This document shows positions 33,654 through 45,587 of a stretch of 64,000 nucleotides of DNA, in pieces. Under the pieces are notes generated by a model that did not search any database, was not told where the DNA came from, and saw only the letters and a program-made list of their open reading frames with translations. Source of the DNA: Cepaea nemoralis (Eukaryota; Mollusca; Gastropoda; Stylommatophora; Helicidae). The stretch covers positions 546,501 through 610,500 of the forward strand of contig JACEFZ010011691.1 in assembly GCA_014155875.1 (NCBI GenBank). Direction: 5' to 3'. Both the position numbers and the translations under genes were made by a program. Numbering within the stretch: position 1 is the stretch's first letter; every line of letters begins with the position of its first letter.

Positions 33654-34702
33654 GATGGAGGAAACACCCAAAATAAACATGAATTAGGAACAGGATTTGT
33701 CATCAAAAAAGAGTTATGGGGGAACGTTTTAAACTTTAAAGCTTTTAATGACAGGATTAGTAAATTACGAAATAAAAGGTAAATGGAAAAATATAACGAT
33801 GATTAATGTACATGCACCTACTGAAGAGAAAGAAGATGATATTAAAGAAGACTTTTATAATGATCTGGAAGATGTCATAGAAGAAACCCCCAAACAGGAC
33901 ATCCTGATTGTGCTGGGAGATTTCAATGCAAAAATAGGTAGAGAGCAAACTAATAAAAAAGTGGCCGGTATGGAAAGCCTACATACAACTTCAAATGATA
34001 ATGGATGGAGAGTCATTAACCTGGCAGAAGCCAAAGGACTGCAGATTAGCAGTACCAGACTACAAAGAAAGGATATACACAAACAAACTTGGAAATCATG
34101 TGACAAGAGAACCTATAATCAAATAGATCACATTTTAATTAACAACAGAAATGCATCAAACATACAGCAAGTTAGAAGTTATAGAGGAGCTGAGTGCCAC
34201 AGTGACCACTTCCTCGTTGGAGCAAAATTTAAAATAAAACTTAAGAGAGCTTTCTATACTAAATTACAAAGATTACATCCAACATATAACAGAGAAAAAC
34301 TACAAGACACTACAGTCAAAGAGAAATTTACAGATGAAACAAAATGTAAACTTGAAACTGCAAAACCCTTTGAAGGAAAGCGTTGACCAAACTTGGTTGA
34401 ACATCAAGAATACAATTCAATCTACCGCAGAAGAATGTCTCGGTGTGTTAACCACGCATAGAAGGAACAGATGGTTCAATCAAAAATGTGAAGAAGCAGT
34501 CATTAGGAAAAAGAATGCCAGACATTTATGGTTAAATGACGTCAACAACATCCAAAAGGAAGAGCATTATAGAAATGAATGTAAAGAGGCTACAAAAATA
34601 GTCAGACAGCAGAAGCGAGAATATATGAGTAATATAATCAAAGATATGGAAACTAATCACCAGATAAATGAATCCAGAAAATTTTTTAAAGAACTGAAGT
34701 CA
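33654..34702 (+). pseudogene. LINE B endonuclease, main part, and linker
   Basis: The endonuclease continues from 28163. Blocks: HELGTGFVIKKELWGNVLNF, ITMINVHAPTEEKEDDIKED, ILIVLGDFNAKIGREQ, NDNGWRVINLAEAKGLQISS, YNQIDHILINNRNAS and CHSDHFLVGAKFKIKL, including the catalytic DFN and SDH. This resembles the endonucleases annotated as craniofacial development protein 2-like. A frameshift near 34380 divides the domain from the linker frame (34334-34723). The linker is cut at about 34702 by another insertion. Confidence 0.85.
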
Positions 34703-36660
34703 AATCAAAATCAAAATTATTAGGGTCACAAATTGGGCGCGCAGGCCCGTCTTAGATTCGGCCCTTCCAATCACTCGTCTTTCATTCATCAAGAGCATTA
34801 TACATTTACATAGGAAGAAAAATAAACATTGTGAAATGAATGTTGTAAATATAAACAAGGCTTATTACCATGTTATGAGGCCCATCTCCCACTTATCCAT
34901 ACATAACCCCACCCACATGCACACCCCCACCTACCCACACACACGCACACCAGGGACACATACATACCGCACCAACCGACCCATCCCCCTCACGCACATC
35001 CCCCACCCACACACACTACCCTCATCTGATCCCCCAACCAAAACACACTCGCCACCCAAAAACATTCCCCCACTAACCCACACATCCCACACCTCAAACC
35101 ACCCATCCTCCAGCCACATCTCCATCGACCACATATTCCCCACCCACGCACACATCGCACATCCACTCACACATCCCCAAACCATACATACACATCCCCA
35201 CCAAATGACATGTCCCTACCCCCCCCCCCCCCCCCCACACCTCCCTAACCACCCATACATCCCCAAACTACTCACACACACCCCACCACCCACACATACA
35301 ATTTCCACACATACAACTCCACCCACCCACACATGCCTTAACCCAATCCCCCACATCACATACACCCCCTACCACGCAATATTCCCAACCCACGCACCAC
35401 ATACACACACCCCTCACCAACACATCCCCACTTACACACCACACACATATCCCCCACCCAGATAGCACACACAATATTCCCATCCACACCCACACAGATA
35501 CCCGTACCCATCCACCCCACATACCCCCACTCACACACCACAAACATACCTCACCCACACAATATCCCCAACCAACACACCACAACCTCTCCCCACCCAC
35601 ACACGCATTCCCTACCCGTCCAACCAACACACCACAACCTCTCCCCACCCACACACGCATTCCCTACCCGTCCACCAACACACACTCACTCACGCATACA
35701 TCCTCCACTACGCACTCACACCCCCACCCAAACATCTCTCGATCACAATACCCCTACCCACACACATCCTCCATCCACTCACACATCCCATCCCGACACA
35801 TACAACTCCCTCTCCGACCTACACATCCCTAAGCCACTCTCACACCCTCACCCACTCATTCCCCATCCACGCACACATTTCCCACCCATACACCCCCACA
35901 TACTTCCCCCAACCACCACACATCCCCTACTCACCCCCACATATACCCCACCCATACACACATTACCCGCACCCATCACACACTTCCCCCACTATCCTCC
36001 ACCCAAACACATATCCTCACCCATAACACCACAAACATACCCTCCACCCACACATCATGTACACATCCCGCACCAACACACCGCACACATATCTCACACC
36101 CACACACCATATACTTCTCCCCACCCGTCCTTGCATCCCCAATCCACCCAACACAATCCCCTACCCACACAACCCCGCCACCCACACATACTTCCTCAAA
36201 CCATCCACACATCTCCACCCACAAACACACATCCCCCGCATCCATCCCATACACATATCCTCCATCCATATACACATCCCCCACACCCATTCCCACACCC
36301 CTACTTTCACCCCCACACATCCATCCACACATCCCACCAACACCCACAAATATCACTACCCACCAAAACCCACACACCCCAATCCATCCAAACGAATACC
36401 CCCACCCACACATATCCCCACACTCACACACATCCTCCTCACACACTCACACCTCCTCACATCTAGACACATACAAAATGTCTCAAGTTAGCATTAAAAC
36501 TAGTATGAACAAACTCCCACACTTTACCCACACACATACACTGACAATTGTCATGAGCAGTCTCATAAAAATGTTAAACATGGAGAAAAATGTGTACATA
36601 CAAAGTATGTGACGTAAAAATAGTGATGCTCCACACAAACACACACACCACACTCTCTCT
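34703..36660 (-). mobile_element. G-rich dispersed element, copy 1 (C-rich on plus strand)
   Basis: It begins on the plus strand with the (CAAAT)n-like tail CAAATCAAAATCAAAATTAT, then an about 180-bp unique part (GTCACAAATTGGGCGCGCAG, CCCGTCTTAGATTCGGCCCT) that is the reverse complement of 60985-61172. Then follow about 1.6 kb of CCCACACA-like repeats whose order of variants is the same as in the copies at 59730-60970 and 63620-64000. It therefore belongs to a defined family and is not simple sequence. It interrupts LINE B. Open frames in it are repeat translations. Confidence 0.8.
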
Positions 36661-36798
36661 TTTCTCACGCTCACTCATTCACTCTCGCGCTCACTCATTC
36701 ACTCTCGCGCTCACTCATTCACTCTCGCGCTCACTCATTCACTCTCGCGCTCACTCATTCACTCTCGCGCTCTCATTCACTCTCGCGCTCACTCATGT
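36661..36798. repeat. 20-bp tandem repeat, about 6.5 copies
   Basis: The unit is GCTCACTCATTCACTCTCGC. One copy is shortened near 36770. It stands between the C-rich element and the point where LINE B resumes. Confidence 0.9.
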
Positions 36799-38490
36799 GC
36801 ACCAACAAAACACATATGGTTTAAAAGACAAAAATGGGAATATGATAAATACCAATGAGGAAATGTGCAACACATGGAAAGAATATTTTATTGAATTACT
36901 AAATTGTGAGGCTCCAAGTAACATTTTCCCACAGGAAGAGGTTCTAACATGCGAACCACAAATTGAAGAACCTACATTTGAAGAAGTCCTATATGTAATC
37001 ACACGACTTAAAAACAATAAGGCAACTGGGACTGATGGAATTGCTGCTGAATTTATAAAGGCAGGTGGCCATGCATTTCATCTAAAGCTATACGAACTAA
37101 TAATAAAAATCTGGAGGACAGAAGAATTACCCCATGACTGGAAAGAGTCATTATTGATACCTATCTTTCAGAAAGGAGACAAGTTCCAATGTGGAAATTA
37201 TAGAGGAATATCACTACTGTCCACAAGCTATAAGATACTATCCGCAGTATTACTAAATAGACTAAAACCATATTCAGAAGACATATTAGGTGACTACCAG
37301 ACGGGTTTTAGACAAAACAGATCAACAATAGATCAGATATTTATCTTACGACAAATAGCAGAGAAAAATTGGGAATATAAAAGAGATCTCCATAACATTT
37401 TTGTGGATTTTAAAAAGGCTTATGATTAGTGTCCATAGGAATAGTCTATGGAATGCTATGCAGGAATTTGGAATACCAGGAAGTTAATCAACATGACCAG
37501 ACTATGCATGGAAGATACTTATAATATAGTAACATATAAAGGCAGGAAATCAGACCCCTTCCAAATAACATCTGGCTTGAAACAGGGTGATGCACTATCG
37601 CCGCTACTCTTCAATCTGGATCTAGAGAAAGTTGTAAGGAAGGTAAAGGAGGAATGTGATATTGGAGGAACATCCAAGCTGCTTGGTTATGCAGATGATA
37701 TAGATATTATAGGGCAAAGTGAACAAAAGACATTGGAAATATTGACTCACTTAAAGGAAAAAGCCCAACAGATGGGGCTGGTTATCAACCAAGATAAGAC
37801 AGAATATATGGTAATTTCAAGAGAAGGAATGGCTAAAATACTCTGGCCACATACAAATAGATAATATGACCATTAAAAGAACAGGAAACATACAAATACC
37901 TGGGTACAATCTTCAACTGCTCCAACATCATAAGGGAAGAAATACAAACTAGAATCAACTCTGGAAATAAGATATACTATGCACTACAACATCTACTAAA
38001 ATCAAATGCGCTATCTCGTAACACCAAAATCACAATATACAAAACACTGATCAGACCAGTTGTGCTGTATGGCTCTGAAACCTGGAGTACAATGAAAGGA
38101 GACGAAGCCTTGTTACTAACCTTTGAGAGCAAAATTTTAAGACGCATATTTGGACCCATTAGGGATACACAAAGTGGAGAGTGGAAAATAAGAAGTAACA
38201 AAGACATTTATGATCTGTTTAAGTCCCCGCTAATCACTGGTATCATGAAGGCTAATAGACTACAATGGCTGGGGCATTTAGAAAGAATGGAAGATAATAG
38301 GGAAACAAAACTCGCTTACACTCAGCAAAAAAATGACCGTATTCCCCGAGGTAGACCAAGAAGGCGGTGGAGAGATAATACATTACAGACCTACAAGCAC
38401 TTGGAATCAACGACTGGCAAGAGAAGGTCCACCAGAGAGATGAATGGAGATGGATTGTATCTGCAGCAAAGAACCTCAATGGCTCGGAAC
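36799..38490 (+). pseudogene. LINE B reverse transcriptase and C-terminus
   Basis: RT blocks: NTWKEYFIELLNCE, LKNNKATGTDGIAAEFIKAG, SLLIPIFQKGDKFQCGNYRG, GFRQNRSTIDQIF, NIFVDFKKAYD (first aspartate, then a TAG at 37426), GLKQGDALSPLLFNLDLEKV and LLGYADDIDIIG (YADD box at about 37683-37718). Then come VVLYGSETWSTMKGDE, MKANRLQWLGHLERM and RGRPRRRWRDN near the end. At least three frameshifts or stops (about 37427, 37860, 38060) break the frame, so the copy is dead. It is more decayed than LINE A, consistent with LINE A being the later insertion. Confidence 0.9.
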
Positions 38491-38593
38491 GCTGAAGAAG
38501 AAGAAGAAGAAGAAGAAGAAGAAGAAGAAGAAGAAGAAGAAGAAGAAGAAGAAGAAGAAGAAGAAGAAGAAGAAGAAGAAGAAGAAGAAGATG
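38491..38593. repeat. (GAA)n tail of LINE B
   Basis: About 34 uninterrupted GAA triplets follow directly after the LINE coding end and precede the target duplication, so this is the LINE's 3' tail, expanded into a microsatellite. Translations in three frames give poly-Glu, poly-Lys or poly-Arg. Confidence 0.93.
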
Positions 38594-39847
<1,254 letters not shown>

Positions 39848-40182
39848 TGTCATAATCTCCCCACCAGTTCTACCGCATCGTTGTTAACGACGCCTGGCAG
39901 TTACAGCCAGGTCCACCTGTGAGTGCCACTAACCACGCTGTGACAGGAATGGTCAGCCGGTGCATGCGTGGGACATGAAGTCCACGCAGGGACACAACCC
40001 CGACTAGCGAGAGCTCACAGCGGTTAGCGCCAGACGGCTGGGGACTGTTGTACAGGACTGACGGATTGAATGGTGCTCGTGTGTGTGCATGAACGCCAAT
40101 AGATAGAAAGCCTGTGTGAGTATAGGAGACTGAGCGCCTGGTATGTAGGAGTGTGAGTTGTATACATTGCATTTATATATAT

Positions 40183-40272
<90 letters not shown>

Positions 40273-40457
40273 CTTGTATTATATCATCGATATTGTAATT
40301 GTGTGATGCATGTAATGGTTGTGATGAGTGAAATGTGTGAATAAAGTTATTGAATTGTATTTGCAGTGTGTCACGTAAAGTCATTCTGTGACAGTGTTTG
40401 TATCACATCTGTTGGTGATTATGAGCCTGTGTTATTGCTAAATGCAAGATTCTGAAA
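39848..40457 (+). repeat. 5' LTR of element C
   Basis: It starts TGTCATAATCTCCCCACCAG and ends near CAAGATTCTGAAA; the matching 3' LTR is at 46880-47403. The polyadenylation signal AATAAA is at 40340-40345. The 610-bp length exceeds the 3' copy by about 86 bp, mostly because of a (TA)n expansion at 40172-40270. Flanking ATTT (left) and GTTT (right) may be a mutated 4-bp target duplication. Confidence 0.92.
40172..40270. repeat. (TA)n microsatellite in the 5' LTR
   Basis: About 49 TA units with a few single-base slips. The 3' LTR has only ATATATATCTATTG at this position, so the expansion happened after insertion. Confidence 0.95.
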
Positions 40458-40965
40458 GGTGTGAACGAGGGTGCATCGTCCAGCTTGAACCAGTTATAAA
40501 ATAGGTGTGAACGTGGGTGCATCGTCTATCTTTGAACGAAGTGTAAAATAGAATTGAACGTATGTGTAAGCGGAAAGTTTTGGAAAGAAAGCAACATGGA
40601 AAGTGAGTTGTTGAATGTGTTGAACACAGCATGACTAACAAACATACTTGACAGCACACAAACCTACAAAACTTAGTTGACAACGCATACACCACATAAA
40701 CGTACAGGTTTTTGAGTCATCCGGAACCGTTAGCAAGTAAAGTTCATTTTTTTCCGGGCAGTAATGATCAAGCAGCCATTCTCTGGTACAGTGTTCCATC
40801 ATACTCCAGAGCTCCAAAGTCACTTAGGTATTATCTTTTTTCTATATATACTTTTGTGTGTAAGTCTAGGCACAAGCTGTATTTGATAAAGATTGTACAG
40901 ATTATTGTATTTACTAACACCATAATTAACTTTTTGTACATGCATTGTATCTGAAATAATTCATC
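40458..40965 (+). other. leader of element C with possible primer-binding site
   Basis: The LTR is followed by GGTGTGAACGAGGGTGCATC, which recurs with one change at 40504. Its GGTGTGAACG start could be a primer-binding site, but I cannot name the tRNA. The rest is non-coding up to the gag ATG. Confidence 0.45.
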
Positions 40966-41757
40966 ATGTCTACATTGAACGATTTCATCGAATCTGGTTT
41001 GAAACTAAAGTTAACTGGTGATGAATTGACCAAGTGGAGTGAGGCAAAGTATTCAGAGCATCTCCTATTACAGGAAAAAGCTAGGGAACGTGAAGACAGA
41101 GCTGCTGAAAGAGAGCTGAAAAAGACAGAATTAGATGCTGAGATAAGAAAAGCCGAGATCTCTGCTCAGATCAAAAGAGAAGAACTTGAAATGCAGCTGA
41201 ATATTAAACAGCTGGAAGCTGAAACATCAGTGGATAAAGATTCTAGAAAGTCAGAAAGACTAGATAAAGAGAATCAGTACAAAAAGTACCAAGGGATCGT
41301 CAAAAATCTCACCACGGGCGACTGCATTGCAGTCTTCACCCAGAACTTTGAAACGATAATGGAGCAATATCAGATCCGAGAGACTGAATGGAACATTATA
41401 TATATGAGAAGTCTTTCAGGGGAACCTCTCAAAGTGATAGAGACCATTCCCAAAGATCTCAGGAAAGATTATCAATACATTAAGTCCGAAATTATGTCAC
41501 ACTTCCTGTTAGATGAAGCAGGCTACAGAGAACAGTTTAGTAAATTAGCTCCAAGACCTACACAAACTTTCTCTGACTACATCTCAGTAGTACAGGATAT
41601 ATTCAGTAAATGGCTCTCAGCAGCCAAAGTAAATAACAAGTTTGATAAGTTGAAAGATCTAATTCTTAGAGATAAAATTATTTCATCTCTGCCACCACCA
41701 TTTTGTACATTTCTGCAAGAATGTGAGTGCGAGAGTGTGCAACATATAGAGAAATGA
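40966..41757 (+). CDS. element C gag N-terminal part with SCAN-like capsid
   Basis: The 263-codon frame starts at the ATG at 40966 and aligns with the gag of element A throughout (DFIESGLKLKLTGDEL, IIYMRSLSGEPLKVIETIPK). Residues about 40-100 form a strongly charged coiled coil. Residues about 177-263 contain HFLLDEAGYREQFSKL, RPTQTFSDYISVVQDIFSKW and LILRDKIISSLPPPFCTFLQ, then ESVQHIEK; this helix pattern is that of the SCAN domain. It ends at a TGA at 41755-41757 where element A has CGG, so this is probably a nonsense change at a decayed CpG; the frame then continues unbroken into nucleocapsid. Confidence 0.87.
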   Translation: MSTLNDFIESGLKLKLTGDELTKWSEAKYSEHLLLQEKAREREDRAAERELKKTELDAEIRKAEISAQIKREELEMQLNIKQLEAETSVDKDSRKSERLDKENQYKKYQGIVKNLTTGDCIAVFTQNFETIMEQYQIRETEWNIIYMRSLSGEPLKVIETIPKDLRKDYQYIKSEIMSHFLLDEAGYREQFSKLAPRPTQTFSDYISVVQDIFSKWLSAAKVNNKFDKLKDLILRDKIISSLPPPFCTFLQECECESVQHIEK

Positions 41758-43431
41758 GGTTCGGCTTATTTCACAGCCAACAAACAGTGTTTTGCTAGTG
41801 GATTGACTGACACAGACTTTGTAGCAGCCGCTATCTATGACAGAACGAAGTCAGGTCCCTACAGTAAACAGAAACCCTTTAAACAATCTGCTGATAAGTA
41901 TTACCAATGCAGATATTGCCATCTTTCACATAATGAAAGTGATATGTGCGACAAACACCCAGGGTACCTCACATACTTGCAAAACTATATTGATAAGCAA
42001 GATAAGGAGAGAAAGAGCTATAAACGACTAACCAAATGCTTCCTTTGCAAGGCGTATGGCCACTGGCGTCATGCTTGTAAAGGTAAACAAATGACCAGAA
42101 AGGCTAATGCAGCCATGTTTGATAGCTCTTCCTCAGATGAGGAACAATCAGAAAATCATCCTGTTAATGCAGCACAGGCCATTGATGTGTTTCATCTTGA
42201 AAAATATACCATCTGTGATCGTTTTCATAAAGATGGCTTATTAACATGTGGCCACTCAATACCTATTGCCAATGAAGAAGCTAATTTGGTAATAAACTAC
42301 AGAGGTAAACTTAACATCCACCAAGGGTTTGTAAATGGCAAATCTGCCACCGTTTTATGGGATAGTGGGTGTACTCTTATTGGTTTGAAGAGAGACTTTA
42401 TTTTACCTTCAGATTATACAGGCAAACATGTTACATGCAGAACTTTCTCAGGTAACATCGAGAAATACCCACTTGCTTGGGCATATATTGACACCCCATT
42501 TCTCACAGGAAAGGTTAAATGTGCAGCATTATCCAACCCATGTTGTGACATAATCGTTGGTAACCTTCCTGAAGTAAATGATATGCCACATGACAGTATA
42601 ACATCTTCTGCCAAATGTATTGTTGATAATGCAATATCATCTTCAACTGAATATATTGTTGACAATGTATTATCACCTGTGAATGAATGTATGTTTGCAA
42701 ATTCATTAACGTCATCACATGATTGTATTGACCTAAATGTTACATCACCTTCTCATGTTGTTGATATTGCAAATGCTGCAAAAGTGCAAGATCAAATTAA
42801 CCAGACAGAGGCTTTGGAAATGTTAAGCCCAGTTATATTACCTTCTAAGACCATGAGGGAAAATTTCATAACAGCCCAAAACGCCGATTTATCTTTGCAC
42901 AAATATTTTAATTTAATAGGCCAAAAGCCAAGAATGACAAAGAATGCTAGATGGCATTTTGCCCTAAAAGGTGGTATCCTTACACGGTACTACACCAAAG
43001 GTACCAACACCACTGAGCAAGCGGTGTTACCAACTGAACACCGCAAACAAGCATTACATCTAGCACATGACATACCCTTTGCAGGGCATATGGCTTATTC
43101 AAAAACTAGATCTAGATTACTTACCCAGTTCTACTGGCCTAAATTCTGCAGTTACACCAAGCAATATTGCAGAACTTGTGACATCTGCCAGACGCTTGTT
43201 AAAAAGGGTAAACACCCGCAAGCTGAACTACAAATAACAGATCTAGCACGTAGACCATTCGAAAAGATCTCTGTTGATATTGTAGGTCCTCTAAACCATG
43301 TGACATCAAGAGGAAATAAGTTCATTTTAACGATAATTGACCTCTGTAGCGGATGGCCTGAGGCGATTCCACTTAAAAACATAACTGCCAAGGATGTTAT
43401 GGAGTTTTCTTCCACATTTTTTCTAGAATAG
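41758..43431 (+). CDS. element C nucleocapsid, protease and integrase in one frame
   Basis: In the same frame as gag. Order: a Cys-rich motif (CRYCHLSHNESDMC), a CCHC zinc knuckle CFLCKAYGHWRHAC at about 42040-42081, protease with VLWDSGCTLIG (Asp-Ser-Gly, about 42352-42384), a spacer of about 80 residues, and integrase with YWPKFC, CRTCDIC and the first DDE aspartate in ISVDIVGPLNHV. Protease is followed directly by integrase. The usual LLDSG is LWDSG here. The first in-frame ATG after the gag stop is at 41803. A one-base deletion at about 43400 shifts the frame and ends it at 43431. Confidence 0.9.
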   Translation, partial: GSAYFTANKQCFASGLTDTDFVAAAIYDRTKSGPYSKQKPFKQSADKYYQCRYCHLSHNESDMCDKHPGYLTYLQNYIDKQDKERKSYKRLTKCFLCKAYGHWRHACKGKQMTRKANAAMFDSSSSDEEQSENHPVNAAQAIDVFHLEKYTICDRFHKDGLLTCGHSIPIANEEANLVINYRGKLNIHQGFVNGKSATVLWDSGCTLIGLKRDFILPSDYTGKHVTCRTFSGNIEKYPLAWAYIDTPFLTGKVKCAALSNPCCDIIVGNLPEVNDMPHDSITSSAKCIVDNAISSSTEYIVDNVLSPVNECMFANSLTSSHDCIDLNVTSPSHVVDIANAAKVQDQINQTEALEMLSPVILPSKTMRENFITAQNADLSLHKYFNLIGQKPRMTKNARWHFALKGGILTRYYTKGTNTTEQAVLPTEHRKQALHLAHDIPFAGHMAYSKTRSRLLTQFYWPKFCSYTKQYCRTCDICQTLVKKGKHPQAELQITDLARRPFEKISVDIVGPLNHVTSRGNKFILTIIDLCSGWPEAIPLKNITAKDVMEFSSTFFLE

Positions 43432-44009
43432 GGTTTCCTGATACCATTCTCTCAGATCGGGGAAGTCAGTTCATAGCTGCAGCCACTCAAGTCTTTACTA
43501 GAATGTTAGGGGTAAAGCAGTGCTTTAATAGCCCATACCACCCTCATTCTACGGGGATTGTAGAAAAGATGAACGGTGATCTCAAGCATATGCTATCAAA
43601 AGTTACCCAGGAACACCCTGAAGACTGGGATACTTATTTACCTGCCATACTATTTGCATATCGCGAAGTACCTCATTCGAGTACAGGTTTCTCACCATTT
43701 GAACTTGTATATGGAGCAAAACCACGCAGCCCATTATCTATGTACCATTCTATGTTAACTGAAAGTATAACTGTACATAAACCAGTATCATCATATGAAC
43801 ATGTAACATCATTGCGCGATAGGATAATGAAATCTTGTGTATTAGCTAAAGAAGCACTGAAACAATCTGGTGCTATTTACAGACAGTATGCAAACAGAGG
43901 AAATAGGACAATAACACTGACACCTGGACAGGACGTACTACTTCTTTTGCCAAGCGACAGACATCTTTTGACAGACTCATGGCAAGGACCGTTTAAAGTA
44001 CTGAGATAA
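43432..44009 (+). CDS. element C integrase, second half
   Basis: It continues integrase after the frameshift. ILSDRGSQF and GIVEKMNGDLKH give the second and third catalytic residues with 35 residues between D and E. FSPFELVYGAKP and the C-terminal LTPGQDVLLLLPSDRHLLTD and WQGPFKVL follow. The frame from the ATG at 43503 stops at 44007-44009, but homology continues at once as VDYEIAIKDKHKIFHIN, which links to reverse transcriptase as in element A. Confidence 0.9.
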
Positions 44010-44018
44010 ATCTCGACA

Positions 44019-44972
44019 GTGGACTATGAGATCGCAATAAAAGACAAACATAAAATATTTCACATCAACATGTTAAAACCGTACTATAACAGAAACGACG
44101 ACCAAGACGAGATGGCAGCAAGCACAACAACAGTGGACCACACAGACGATGACAAGACCGACGAAATACCGACCCCATCACTTGACGCAACAAACAATCT
44201 GCATGACATCAAAATAAATCCTAACCTGACCCAGACAGAGACCGACAATTGCAGACAACTGTTACAAGACTACAGTAGTATTTTCTCTAACCATCCAGGA
44301 CAAACAGACTTAGTGCATCATCACATTATTCTGACATCCAACACACCAATAAAGTGCAGACCATACTCCATTCCCATACACTACAAAGAGAAATTACATC
44401 AGGAAATTATAGACTTAAAGAAGAATCATATCATCAGACGATCACAGTCACATTTTTGTTCTCCGATAGTAATTGTGAAAAAGAAGGACAACACCATACG
44501 ACTCTGTGTTGACTATTGGAAACTTAACCATATCACACAGTTGGATTTAGAACCAATGAGCAACTGTGAAGACATACTGACTGAACTGAAAGATTCCAGA
44601 TACTTTACAAAACTGGACATGACAAAAGGGTATTGGCAAATACCGGTACATCATGACAGCATACATCTGACAGCATTTGCCACACCCTGGGGACTATACA
44701 AATGGTGCAAGCTTCCATTTGGGCTAGTTAATGCCCCTGCGACATTTGTGCGGATGACAAGACTTCTTCTGGCAGACCATGTAACATTACAACAGACATT
44801 TGACTGTATCAGACACCACGGGCTGACAGTCAAACCATCAAAAGTTGACATAGCCTACCAAGAAATTTCATTTTTGGGTTATAAAAATTGTAACGGCTTT
44901 GTCACTACTGACGACAACATCATGTCAAGAATTCTTAAATTGTCACTTCCAGTGACAAAGAAAGAATTGTGA
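44019..44972 (+). pseudogene. element C reverse transcriptase lacking the YxDD box
   Basis: RT located after integrase. Blocks present: IILTSNTPIKCRPYSIP, LCVDYWKLNHIT (R replaced by W), FTKLDMTKGYWQIPV, LPFGLVNAPATFVRMTR and GLTVKPSKVDIAYQEISFLG. Between the FVRMTRLLLA and HVTLQQTFDCI stretches, near 44770-44785, about 20 residues present in element A are missing, and these include the YIDD catalytic box. The deletion is in frame, so the frame stays open but the enzyme cannot work. It ends at a TGA at 44970-44972 where an arginine codon CGA is likely ancestral. Confidence 0.9.
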
Positions 44973-45023
44973 AGTGTCCTAGGTCTGTTAAATTATAACA
45001 GACAGTTTATACCAAATTTTGCT

Positions 45024-45587
45024 ATGTTGACCGAGTGTTTCACTAACCTACTAACGAAAGACAAACCTAACAAAATTGTAAACAGCGAATGCCTAAGACC
45101 TGCATTTACAAAAGTGTTATCTTACTTTTCTAGTAACCCAATTCTTAAATTACCAAATTTGGACACTATTTTCAGATTGAGAACTGACGCGAGCTCCGTA
45201 GCGATTGGGGCAGTATTATTGCAAGAGCACGACCAAATTCTTCATCCAGTGTATTACATAAATCGGAAATTAAAACCAAGAGAAAAAAATTTGCCTGAAA
45301 TTGAGGCCCTTGCTCTTGTGTATTCTGTTAAGAAATTATCCAGGTTTCTTCTTGGGAAACATTTCATAGTCGAGACAGACAACAGTCCGTTGACAATTAT
45401 CATGACTGGAACTCCTACCAACCACAGGGTAGCAAGATGGTCACTATTACTACAAGATTTCAGTTTTGAAGTCAGGCATATCCGCGGCACACATAATACG
45501 ATTGCCGACCTTCTGTCCAGATGTCCTTACGACACACCCAAAAGCCTAATTGTGCCTGAGCGCACACAGCAGACCAATAAGCAATAA
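45024..45587 (+). CDS. element C RT connection and RNase H
   Basis: Same frame as the preceding RT. The connection (LGLLNYNRQFIPNFA) lies just upstream at 44979-45023. RNase H, which removes the RNA strand during cDNA synthesis, shows FRLRTDASSVAIGAVLLQ, YYINRKLKPREKNLPEIEAL, HFIVETDNSPLTIIM and VRHIRGTHNTIADLLSRCP. The catalytic D-E-D pattern is readable. This is the last domain of pol; no envelope gene follows. The ATG at 45024 is internal. Confidence 0.9.
   Translation: MLTECFTNLLTKDKPNKIVNSECLRPAFTKVLSYFSSNPILKLPNLDTIFRLRTDASSVAIGAVLLQEHDQILHPVYYINRKLKPREKNLPEIEALALVYSVKKLSRFLLGKHFIVETDNSPLTIIMTGTPTNHRVARWSLLLQDFSFEVRHIRGTHNTIADLLSRCPYDTPKSLIVPERTQQTNKQ

Noticed and set aside
34836..36491. 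Thr/His/Pro-rich and Cys/Trp/Val-rich open frames
   Set aside because: They are translations of the C-rich dispersed element; frames lacking stops are expected from its composition.
40004..40384. A minus-strand frame (starting MTLRDTLQI) found in both LTRs of element C
   Set aside because: It is conserved only because the LTRs are copies; it is antisense to the LTR, full of TA-repeat Ile/Tyr in one copy, and has no domain.
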